In this document: positions 51,411 through 60,830 of the stretch, piece after piece | Numbering within the stretch: the stretch's first letter is position 1 | Layout: the number at the start of each line of letters is the position of its first letter | Notes under the pieces: model-generated | Seen by the model: the letters and a program-made list of their open reading frames with translations, nothing else | What the model was told of the DNA's origin: nothing | Database searches by the model: none | Made by a program: the position numbers and the translations under genes | Assembly (NCBI GenBank): GCA_030407085.1 | Contig: CM059585.1 | Location: 114,875,501-114,939,500 of the forward strand | Reading direction: 5' to 3' | DNA length: 64,000 nt | From: Trichopria drosophilae | Lineage: Eukaryota; Arthropoda; Insecta; Hymenoptera; Diapriidae

Positions 51411-52708
51411 GTGATTTAGAGGCTTTTCTTATAGACAACGGTTGTAGAGGTCTGTCTGTGAATTATTATACTGAAATATTATTGTTGGCATATGCGGACG
51501 ATCTGGTTCTCCTTGCAGATACCCCAGTAGAGCTAAATCGCAAACTGAGCGCACTTTATAAATATTGTAAGCGGTATAAACTATGCGTAAATGCAAACAA
51601 AACAAAAATTGTAATTTTCCAAAAACACGGACATCCGAAAAAATTTACGTCTTTTAAACTTGGAGACGAACCTATCGAAGTAATCAAGCGATACAACTAT
51701 TTAGGTATAACCTTTTCCGACTCGTGCTCTTTTGTACAAGCTGCGAAGAAACGTGTTAGCTCTTCAAATTATGCGATTTCAGCAACCCTTAAGGCTATAT
51801 ATAGCACGGAAATTAGCTGTTGGAATTCTATTACAACCATGTACAAAAGTCTTGTAACCTCGGTTTTAATGTATGGGGCAGCTGTTTGGGGCCCAAAGTA
51901 TTTGGATCTCATTGAGAAAGTGCAACTTTCTTTTTTTAAAAAACTGCTACATTTACCTACAAATACGCCTAGCTATGCTCTGCGTACTGAATTAGGCATT
52001 TTACCATTACGTTGCATTGTTTTTCGGGACATATTAGCATGGATGAAGAAAATTAGTTCAATGAATGATTCTAGATATCCCAAATTGTGTGCAATAAGAC
52101 TAGCTGCTCTAGCTGCAAGCGATCCTCACTATGAAAATAACTGGTTAATTCAAATTAAAGATTTTTTCGATACCAGTAATGCAGTTGAGGCTTATAACTC
52201 ATTCATTGAATATCTTTGCCCAATAGATTCTAGTCTGTTATTAAGAGAATATGAAGCGCATATGCTATCGCTTGATAATGAGAGATGTAAATTTTCGACG
52301 AGCTTAGAAATATTTCCGTCGTTAATCGCAAATAATAATGTAAATATTGTTCCTACAACTGCCCCATTCTTAAAAACCAATATCGCGTTATGCTACAAAA
52401 GAACTTTCGTGCAATTCCGACTCCTAAATAGTAGAACTAACAGTATCAGAGTCAATAGTAATATAATTTCATTTTCGACTTCTGAATTTTGTAGAAGATG
52501 CGATTTTCAAACAGAAGATGAATCATTTCATGTTGTCACTGCATGCCCTGCATACTCAAATATAAGATGTGAATATTTCCCTTGCGATGGAAATAATGTC
52601 TGTTCCAAGGATATGTGGATCGACATATTAAATACTACAAACCCCGCCGTCATAATAAAATTCTATAAATTTCTAGCCGCAGTTGCAAATCTACGATCGG
52701 AATAATAA
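51407..52708 (+). pseudogene. LINE polyprotein, 3' fragment: YADD half of reverse transcriptase and CCHC knuckle
   Basis: This continues the upstream fragment after a one-base frame change and cannot start independently. Counting from 51407, residues ~26-37 hold LLAYADDLVLLA, the catalytic motif C with both aspartates. NANKTKIVIF (~63) and RYNYLGITF (~95) are motifs D and E. The ~200 residues after the thumb include SVLMYGAAVWGPKY and LRTELGILPL, a pattern found C-terminal to the RT in several LINE clades. At the end a knuckle reads C362-x2-C365-x9-H375-x4-C380. The stop is TAA at 52706-52708. Only the one frameshift breaks an otherwise open frame of about 2.45 kb, so this copy is young or recently active. 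No RNase H domain is evident. Confidence 0.85.
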
Positions 52709-52852
52709 GCGAATGCGTCTTTTCTACAGTTTATAAATTTTGTATCTTTGTTCTCTTTTCTTCTTATTATTAATATAACTAAACATTGTAAAATAATGTA
52801 AACCCCGTTTGCAAGGAGTTTAACCTCCGAAGGCAACTGTATTATGTAATAA

Positions 52853-53170
52853 TATTACCTAACAAGGGTGTAAAGTGTACTTTTACGCACCGGGCGGGAA
52901 CTATAGATACGAAGCGCCGAGTGACGTGTAAAATTCCCGACCGATGCGTAACAGTTATACTTTACACCCATGTTAGGTATCCTAGTTTTTGTGATTGGGT
53001 GCGTAAAGAGAGTTCGTAATGTTTTGATGCCTGGTTGAGTGATAAAGTACAACTTTACGCACGATCGTTCACTTTATGAATTTTGTCACCGGGAGTGCGT
53101 AAAAGTGAACTTTACGCACGAAAAACAGGCATCAAAAGTACTTTACGCACTAACTTTACGCACACAATTA
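52853..53170. repeat. TTTACGCAC-rich repeat and hairpin that hosts the LINE
   Basis: TACCTAACAAGGGTGTAAAG (from about 52855) mirrors ACTTTACACCCATGTTAGGTA (about 52960-52980), giving a 130-bp hairpin. Downstream the word TTTACGCAC or GTGCGTAAA occurs about seven times to 53163, in both orientations. The LINE inserted exactly at the TATTACCTAACAA terminus of this unit. The 73- and 75-codon frames here are not convincing genes. Confidence 0.6.
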
Positions 53171-54550
53171 CAAAATTATTATTATTTTACTTGCATATTA
53201 TTTGTATTTATATTTCCCTTAAAGCATTCTTTCACTATCATACTTCGATCGGTGGATATGAAGTAAATCAAATAAATTCGTTGTTGGCTCCGAACGCCAC
53301 CTAGTGTATCGAGAAGATACTCGTATTCGGATTTCAAACAGTTTTTTTAAAGCAGACTTTATCATTAACAAATCAAATTTGGCGGTCTTATGACCAGCAA
53401 TAGCAGCTGATGGTAATTGTATTATTTAAACACTTCAACATGACTGAAATATTTTCGGAGCTCATAAAGCAAGACTTCATCAGGAGGTCTTTTTTTAGAT
53501 ATCTTTGGAAAAAGCTCAGGTAGATCTCTTTTAGATGTACGAGTTGTTTATGATGGGGGTCCAGAATACTGTGTAGATGGAAAAAATAAGATGGCTTCTG
53601 TAAATAGTGCGCGAAACACAATTTATTAAAAATGAATATATGTACTAGTGCGTTACACATTTTTGTAATTTAAAAATGAAATTTAGACATTTTTAGTATC
53701 TAAAAATGAAAGCACGTACAAATGACATTGTGTAAAATTCTTGATACAAAGTGCAACATTTTGTAAATATCCTAATAAAGTTTTTATCACACCGTGACAT
53801 AAGGATGATCATAATTTGCTTAGCATTCAGGGGAATGTTTACGAATGCTATTAAATCCTTTTTATCCCCTAATTAGCCGCAAGTTCTATTAAGAATGGCT
53901 TAAGTATGAAATACGAATACAATTTTCGATAAATATGCAAAGCCGGATGCATCACGCGAAAAAGTTACAGGCGTCAAGGAATCATTTTACGGCCTACCGA
54001 CATTCGCGTTTTCTGTAACCATAAATCAGCACAGGGCCACGGTATCGTAAATATTTTATAACCTCGCATAGTGACGTGCCAATTACTTGCCTAAAAAATG
54101 TTGAATTTTATAACAGACATATCTCCTAGTCCAGTGGTCGTTCGAAGCTCGCGTAAAACAAGGATCTACTTCATTTGTCTACACCTCCGGAATTCGCAGT
54201 CGTTTGTTAAAATCTATTTGCACATTTTCTACGTATGAATGTGTCGTTTATTACGCGCGGAATAGGAAATAGTACCTAAACTCGGATTAAAAAATTAGTA
54301 AATTCAACTAAAATAATTAGTTCTGTATTATTTACTATTTGGTATTAAATAAGCAATAAAATCAGTTTTATAGATAACGCGTCATAACACTAAAACTAAT
54401 TCATTTACTAGAACATTCCCCCACCGCCATAATTTCTATTTTTTTTTAGTATATTCATTACTGAAATTTCTCGTCATTTTAATAATATTCCAATATGATT
54501 TAAGGTAATAACGGTAGGCTCAAAACAGTCGAATGGTATTAAAGACCTTG
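53171..54550. other. AT-rich DNA, nothing recognised
   Basis: There is a minus-strand frame of 90 codons (53388-53660) without a known product. A CACTAGGTGGCG word lies on the minus strand at 53295-53306. No repeat or RNA gene was seen. Confidence 0.4.
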
Positions 54551-54555
54551 CCTCT

Positions 54556-56075
54556 TTTCGTTGACTTACGGATTGTTGTTGTGATTAATGTTATCGTTAT
54601 TTAAGTCTATGTCGTATCTTACGATTTTAATCGTCATTGCCAATATTATCAGCGTTGTTGTTATATTAGTCGTTGGTACGGTTGATGTATTCTCGTTGAT
54701 GTTGGTTTAGTTGATGTAATTGTTGATGGTGTAGTTTTAGTCAATATGTTTGTCAATGGTGTTCTTGTCGTTGTCGTTGGTGTGGTTTTAGTTATTCTTT
54801 GCATTAATGACGATATGACGTTGCTGATACCGCTGTCATTATTATGTTCGCGTTGTAACTGTTGTTTTAGTTGTTGTCATTGATGTTGCCTTGGTTATAA
54901 TTTTAGTAATTGTTGTCTTTATTGCATTATAGTCGTTGTTAATGTCGTTACCGTTGTTATGATCTTTGTTGTATTTAGTCTTGTCCGTTGTTGTACTTGT
55001 TGCCGATGTCGCTGTCATTGTTATTTTTGTTGTTGTCGTTGCTGTTATCTGGGTGTAATTTTAGTAATTGTCGTCATCATCAATGTTGATGGAATTACCT
55101 TCAAATGATGACATGTTGAAAAGTTATGCAGAAACTGATTTCTTTCAACGTATATATTATCAAATGGTTGATTACGTATAAGATCTAACCTTGACCTTGA
55201 CAAAGACGGTCATTTTTATTGTCAATGTTGTTGTTCTTGACATCGTCAGTGACGTCGTTGATGTTGATTTAGTAGTTGACGTTCTCAATGCTGTTATCAT
55301 TGAAGATATTGATGTGGTTCTATTCGTTGTCGTTTTGGTATTAGCCGTTGTTATTGTTGCTTTCGTTCTTGTTGTTAGCGATGTAATTGTTATTGCTGCC
55401 GCTGATACTGCTGTTGTGTTTTTAGTCTTTGACGTTGCATTAGTCAATTTTGTTATTGTAGTTTTACTCGATATCGATACTCCTGTTTTTGTCGTTGTCC
55501 TTTCAATCGTTCTCTTTATAGTTGTTGCTTTAGATCTTGTTGTTGATACCGTTGTCGTTGTTGTTGTTTTAGTCGTTATCATTGCTGTCATCCTGGTTGT
55601 AATTTTAGTCATTGTCGTCGTCATCCATGCTGTTACAATGACTTTCAAATTATGGCATGTTGAAATGTTATGCAGAAGCTGATTTCTTTGAACTTATATT
55701 TGAGTACCTATAAGATCTAATGGCCTTGAAAGTCGGTCATTCTTACTGTCAATGTTATTGTTTTTGACGTCCGTGACGTCGTTGGTGTTCATAATGTTGT
55801 TGGTGTCATTGATGATATTGTCGTGGTTTCATTCGTTGTTGTTTTTCTTCTCATCGTTTTATTCGTTGTCGTTTTTGTTTTAGCCGTTGTTCTTGTTGTT
55901 GTTTAGTCGCCGTCGTTATTATGATTTTAATTCTGGTTCTCTTTTTAGTCGTTGTCCTTGTTTTAGTCAATTTTTTTATTGTAGTTTCAGTCGTTGCCTT
56001 TGTTTATCTTTCTTATAATTTTAGTTTTTATAATTGTTTCAGTTGTATTTATTGCAGCATTCGTTGTTGATGTCC
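54556..56075. repeat. GTT/GTC-rich higher-order tandem repeat, period about 545 bp
   Basis: Three blocks of degenerate GTY trinucleotides (about 54556-55080, 55190-55640, 55740-56075) are separated by a conserved non-repetitive stub. The stub has ACATGTTGAAAAGTTATGCA or GCATGTTGAAATGTTATGCA, CTGATTTCTTT, TATAAGATCTAA and CGGTCATT. Copies sit at about 55105-55215 and 55650-55745. GGTGTAATTTTAGTAATTGTC (55052) and GGTTGTAATTTTAGTCATTG (55595) fix the period at about 543 bp. The plus strand is strongly T+G over A+C. Long frames here (163 codons plus, 158 codons minus, Val/Ile/Asp or Thr-rich) follow from the trinucleotide and are not genes. Confidence 0.8.
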
Positions 56076-58260
56076 AAAATATGGACATTAAAGTCAAATT
56101 CCGATAGATCGAACAGTTAAGTAAGTAAGTAAGTTATAACCTACGTAAGCAAATAACATTGCGCAAATCAAAGCAAAAATGGATCGTCCCCATTTTAAAA
56201 TCGTTGCCTTTTAAAGAGCCGAGGAAAGAGCATAAAATACTCACAAATGGTTTGGAAGTCCTGAAAATCTTTGAAAGAAGTCCCCAAAAGGAATTGCTGC
56301 ATGGATTCCTTTTTTTTAAATATGCACGAGTTCAAAGATAACGCAATGGGACAAAAATATCAAGGAAACCTATTTCATGTCATATTTTCTGAAGAGAAAA
56401 ACGTAACTATAGGTTATTTACAAAAATTGCGCCTATGAAAACAAAAACACACATAAGACTTGAAAGTATGAAAACGAAGCGATCTAGAAATGATCGACAC
56501 AATAAATGTCTGCTTGAACTAATGTTCGGTACTTATATACATACAGTACTCCAAAGCCGAGTAAGTTAACCAATCCGCCGTATCTATATGTGTATATATG
56601 CACCAAAGGAGCAGACGATCGTCAACCGGTTTTGCTAATTTTTTTCCGAAAAGTTCTCCCGACGGATTGTAAAATCTTGTGGTTTCGCCAAGACGTCCTA
56701 TAGGAAACGGCGACGTTAAATCCTAAGCCGAGTTCCCGCAGAATTCCCGAACTGCACGATACGAGCAAGAGTCACGCAACGACCTGCGATGCAAATATTT
56801 TTAAAAACCCTGTGTCGACAAAAGGTCGTCTCGGATTCGTCAGAAACTTATTTGAAGTTTTTTTAGATTTACTGTTGATATTATGAAATCAGAAATATGC
56901 AAGTTTTTAATTAAATAAATTTTGTAAATACCACCGCAGACTAAAATCGAGAATATACAGAAAAAACGACTTTGAATTACGTTGCCAAGTCAAGGGAAAA
57001 TATATGCAACCCATTTATTTATTATTATTAGTATTATTGTTATAGTTTTCGTCATTATTTTACTTTTTGCAGAAAGACTATTATTTGCATCTGCAGTTAT
57101 GAATTAACTTTTTGAAATTTGTTTTTTGTTTATCATGGTATCAGCTGTTAGAATTGTTTTCTATTCACTTTTTTCCGTTTAGTCTGTCATTATGTCTTAT
57201 ATTTTATTAAAAATAGTGCTAAATTTAAAATAATACATTCGTTTCGACCTGTTCCAAGTCTTCTGTAAGACATTAGTTAGTTCTATTTTAACATTTCGTT
57301 TTTATTATTTTTAAAACGGTTTTGGTGATGTAAATCGAACAAAGACCGACTTCGAACAAGTTTTGTACCTTTTTATTTTTGTTAACTGCAATTTTGATAC
57401 GAAATGATCGATAAAATTGGGGTTACAAAATCAGGTTGAATGGGTTAAGAGCAAGTAATAAATCACAATTTTACAACTGGACATTGCTAAGTCAACAATA
57501 TTTTCATATATAAATTTAAAAAGTCAAATTTGGCTTATTTCACAATAGAAATCAACGGAATAAAAGTTCATTCTTAAAAAAAAGTACTAAATAAAAAATG
57601 TAGAATACTTACTGACTGAAGACCGAGACAATTTGAGTCATAAACCAGAATAAGTAATGGACACACGTGCGTTGATTGAGAATATCAGTAATGTGAATAT
57701 CATACAAGTATGCAATTCATTCAATAATTCCGCGTATCTCTGTTTTATTCATGAATACAAAAATGTCGGACACTAATTATATATTAGGATTATTTGAGAG
57801 TAGAATAATATATTAAAGATGTAAGAACGAACAAGACACGTCCAATTTAAGAATGTTTATTCAAAACATACGCTGAAACTATTTACTATTTATAGATGTT
57901 CAGTCATTGAAAATGTCCATGCTAATAAAAATCAAAGAAAACAGCACACAACGAACCTGTACCATATTTGGCTATCGAAAATCTTCGATGCTGTAACTGT
58001 TTATCATTCCGTGTTGTACGGTATATGTACACTAGTGGAAGGCGAATACGTAAGTGAATTTTTATCTTTTTGGTTACATGGACTATTCAGTGGCAATTGT
58101 TACTTTTCTCTCTTATTCGGAAAACGATCGCAATTATTTAAATGTGCATATCCCGAACAGAAATTTATTAAGTCCCTAATAAAGTGATCCGTGCCTTGAT
58201 AAATTTATATTTGTGATGCACTTTTGTTACTTTTCTTAAATTTCATAATTTCTTAATTTT
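56076..58260. other. AT-rich DNA with a short (AAGT)n
   Basis: TTAAGTAAGTAAGTAAGTTA at 56117-56136 is a short microsatellite. A 60-codon frame at 56159-56341 is not recognised. A slightly GC-richer patch near 56.56-56.83 kb shows no motif I can name. Confidence 0.4.
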
Positions 58261-58263
58261 TTC

Positions 58264-59856
58264 CCCGCTAAACAATATTCCGTTACAGCAATATCTTTGA
58301 AACGTCGCATTATAGCCATGCGACCAAACTTGTTTCATTGCAAAAACATTTTTGGGACGTCCTTGGAACCAGAAATGTCCTGCCACATTTACGGTTTTTA
58401 AATAACGTTTCATTCGTAACGTACCTGCGACGTTTGAAAACTATACATCCAACGTTGTAAAAACGTTACATTAAACGGTCATAAATAAAAATTATAAGAA
58501 ATTCGATGAATTATTTTATTCAATTCGAATTTTATTATTATTTATGTACCGTTAGATATGTTATGAAGGAATGTAGTTTTATAATTTTACTCGCAAATAA
58601 ATCTATGAATCTAAGAAAAATCCGCCCCGACCGAGGATCGAACCCGGGTCTACCGGTTACAACGCTGACGTCTTAACCACTACGCTACGCTCGCATACGT
58701 ATTACCATGCGAACGAGAGCTCTTATACTCAATCGTAGAAGGCTTCTTGATAAATGCGGGTTTAGTTTAAACAAGATATGTTTAATTAATTTTGTCATTT
58801 CTATATTGGGAATAATAATATTTTAATATTATTTGACTATTTTGTAGTAATTTATTGTAATTTAAATAAATATTTTTAAGATATCCGTATAATATTTTTT
58901 TTAAACGAAATGGATTAATAGACAATGTTTAAAAAAATGTAAAGTTAATTGACACACGTATATTTTACAAATGCACTACTTGGAAATAAGTTATGAAATT
59001 ACGCGGATATTAAAATTAACACAAGTGAACCACTTTTTAAATTATGAATTAAATTTAATACAATTTACATTAAAAATAATAAGGTGCGAGTTATTTTTCT
59101 GGACAAGTGACGGAAATTTACAAATTTTGTACATAAATATATTAAAAGCGAACGAGTTTTTTAAAATAAATACACTGTATATATAAAATGCATATTCTCT
59201 AAATATTACAAAACCCGTTTCAATTTCAAGTGTGAAGTATAACAATAGTTAAATTTCACTTCATTGCAGTCTCAGCCTCAAATTACTCTATATTTTAAAT
59301 TAATTTTTGTAGTAATATTACAAAAAAAATATTGAATTTAATGGACATCAATGTATTTAAGTTACACACGTATAAGAAATAAAAAGAACAAAATTAATAA
59401 TAGCAAATAATATTATGCACCAGAAAAAAGAATAACTATAAGAAGAAAAAGATTGCATGTAAATCATGCTAATATACGAAAATAAATGCTGCATTCGAAA
59501 GCTTCCGAATCTTGATGGCGAAGTCTGAGATGGAACCGGCCGAAACGATAGAAGATATGCAACAAATCATGTCTACGAAACGTTGCATTCGTAACATTAC
59601 ATGAATGTTACGTTAGTAACCTGAATGCGACGTTTTAAATTTCCTTGGTGATTTTGTGACGTTGCAGAAACGATTCCATAAAACGTTTTTAAAACTGTTA
59701 TAAAGTGACATTCTGGTAATGTTACGCATTAGCTTTGTCTATTTAGATATTGTGCAACGTCGTGTAAACGGCATCAAGAAGTTGTTACGAAACGTTACGT
59801 TTTTGCCATAAATGGGATAACATGTAACGTTTCATTTACGTTACATGTTTAGCGGG
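58264..59856. mobile_element. 1.6-kb element with CCCGCTAAACA inverted ends, rich in AACGTT words
   Basis: CCCGCTAAACA at 58264 mirrors TGTTTAGCGGG ending 59856 (11 bp exact). Both ends are followed by GTTACAG/GTAACG- and GAAACG-type words, and AACGTTT, ACGTTAC and GACGTTT recur through both flanks (GTAACGTACCTGCGACGTTTG near 58418 against GTAACCTGAATGCGACGTTT near 59616). The middle, about 58.50-59.45 kb, is AT-rich and includes the tRNA-like sequence. No transposase is visible (frames of 67-71 codons only), so it is non-autonomous. It may instead be two related copies flanking an insertion. No target-site duplication was found. Confidence 0.5.
58621..58695 (-). repeat. tRNA-derived SINE-like head (tRNA pseudogene)
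   Basis: On the minus strand, 75 bases keep tRNA order. There is a perfect A-box (TAGCGTAGTGG), a D-stem GCGT/ACGT, an anticodon arm with loop TTGTAAC, and a T-arm CCGGG-TTCGATC-CTCGG holding a perfect B-box (GGTTCGATCC). The acceptor stem does not pair (GCGAGCG against TCGGGGC) and the anticodon stem has two mismatches, so a working tRNA is very unlikely. Intact internal RNA polymerase III boxes with a broken fold suggest a tRNA-derived SINE. A-rich sequence follows beyond the 3' side. Confidence 0.65.
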
Positions 59857-60430
59857 TCTATTGCATAGAATTTGTAAATGTACGAACGTTTACAAAAAAT
59901 GCCATTCTTTTCGTTTTCTTGTAACTTGGTGTTTATCATAAAATAGATTGACATTGTTGGGAACGACTTGTAGTGTATGTTGACAGTCGTAACCGACGGC
60001 TATAGTTACTTTGTGATTGAATCTTGTTTTGAAGGACGCCCGCGACGTGTCGCTGCCTTTAATTCAGTTTGTTGAATGCGGGGAGAGAATAATGCTAGAG
60101 AAATATTCCATATCCAACCGACAATTTTGAAACGAATAAAGCAAACTAATTTCATACAAAATTATTTAAAAATGTTACATATTAACACCCCCCCTTCCCC
60201 CAGAAAGTACAAAAAGGCTTTTGTATCCCGTCTATGGTTCTTACTTTTGTCGAAATCATTCGGTAGCAAAACAACTTTTAACAGTGGATTCTAACTATTA
60301 ATTCAAACCATTAAATTCGTCGAATGTCGGATATTATTCAAGGGATTTTTGAGATACACTCAGCGACTTTTTCTATCAATTTTTGTTAAAATAGTATTTT
60401 TCTATGCGATTTGAGAGAAAAAGATTAATT
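59857..60430. other. Unique-looking DNA, no gene
   Basis: A 72-codon frame at 60076-60294 has no recognisable product. A C-run (ACACCCCCCCTTCCCCC near 60186) is the only low-complexity feature. Confidence 0.4.
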
Positions 60431-60830
60431 TAGTTTTGACAGTGGCTATTTTGAGTATGTGTATTCGCCAAGTCGGATGTCAGGTTTGTGATCAGCACCG
60501 TCAAAAACCTCAATACACGCAGCCCGTGACCGACTCCATAAGAAAAAACTAATGTCTCTGGAAATGGCGACTATATCGTAATTGCCATCTTGAATTTTGC
60601 AATTCGGACGATAGAATTGTGATCGGGGACATCAAAATCCCGTAAATAAAATTCCTCAGTAAATTGCATAAGAAACAATGAATTCGTCTCTATATGTCGG
60701 TTATATTGGATCCGCAATCTTACAATTTGTCATACTGGCGTCAGGATCGCGATCAGCGCCCTTAAAAAGCCCTGTAAGTATATGACATCTTATCTTCCAG
60801 AATGCGTAAGAAAACTTTCAAAACCTGGAC
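60430..60830 (-). repeat. GATCC/TGGCGG-family repeat, three tandem monomers, reverse orientation
   Basis: GTGATCAGCACCGTCAAAAA (60488), GTGATCGGGGACATCAAAAT (60619) and GCGATCAGCGCCCTTAAAAA (60749) mark three direct units with a period of 130-131 bp. Between them lie TTGCCATCTTGAATTTTGC and TTGGATCCGCAATCTTAC, the reverse complement of the AAGATGGCGGATCCAA core. The junction word is the reverse of the TTTTTTGGGTCGCTGAATAC junction seen at 9.16 kb, so this is the same family with a slightly longer monomer. Confidence 0.7.

Larger units (their letters stand above)
50241..52865 (+). mobile_element. 5'-truncated non-LTR retrotransposon (LINE) with 13-bp target-site duplication
   Basis: The element body is 50254-52852. 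The 13-mer TATTACCTAACAA occurs at 50241-50253 and again at 52853-52865, directly at the two edges, as expected of a target-site duplication. The 5' edge falls inside the protein-coding frame, which is open from the very first codons, so the copy is 5'-truncated. ORF1 and the endonuclease domain are missing, as in most LINE insertions. The 3' untranslated tail after the stop is about 145 bp and ends GTATTATGTAATAA rather than in poly(A). The body carries the reverse transcriptase and a C-terminal zinc knuckle. The clade is not settled: the short TAA-type tail and CCHC knuckle recall I- or ingi-like elements, while L2/CR1 relatives remain possible. Confidence 0.85.

Noticed and set aside
51398..51412. 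Programmed -1 frameshift between two retrotransposon proteins
   Set aside because: The break lies inside the reverse transcriptase between motifs B and C, where no known LINE places a recoding site. A one-base deletion in a T-run is simpler.
55191..55682. 163-codon Val/Ile/Asp-rich frame (and 158-codon Thr-rich frame on the other strand)
   Set aside because: Both are translations of degenerate GTY trinucleotide repeats, which lack stops by composition. There is no domain, and the repeat continues outside the frame.
58621..58695. A functional tRNA gene
   Set aside because: The A- and B-boxes are perfect, but the acceptor stem cannot pair and the anticodon stem has two mismatches; better explained as a SINE head or pseudogene.
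1..60830. A CRISPR array made of the regularly spaced TGGCGG repeats
   Set aside because: Periods are about 122-130 bp, copies are only two or three per locus, and the spacers are themselves conserved; nothing else is prokaryotic.
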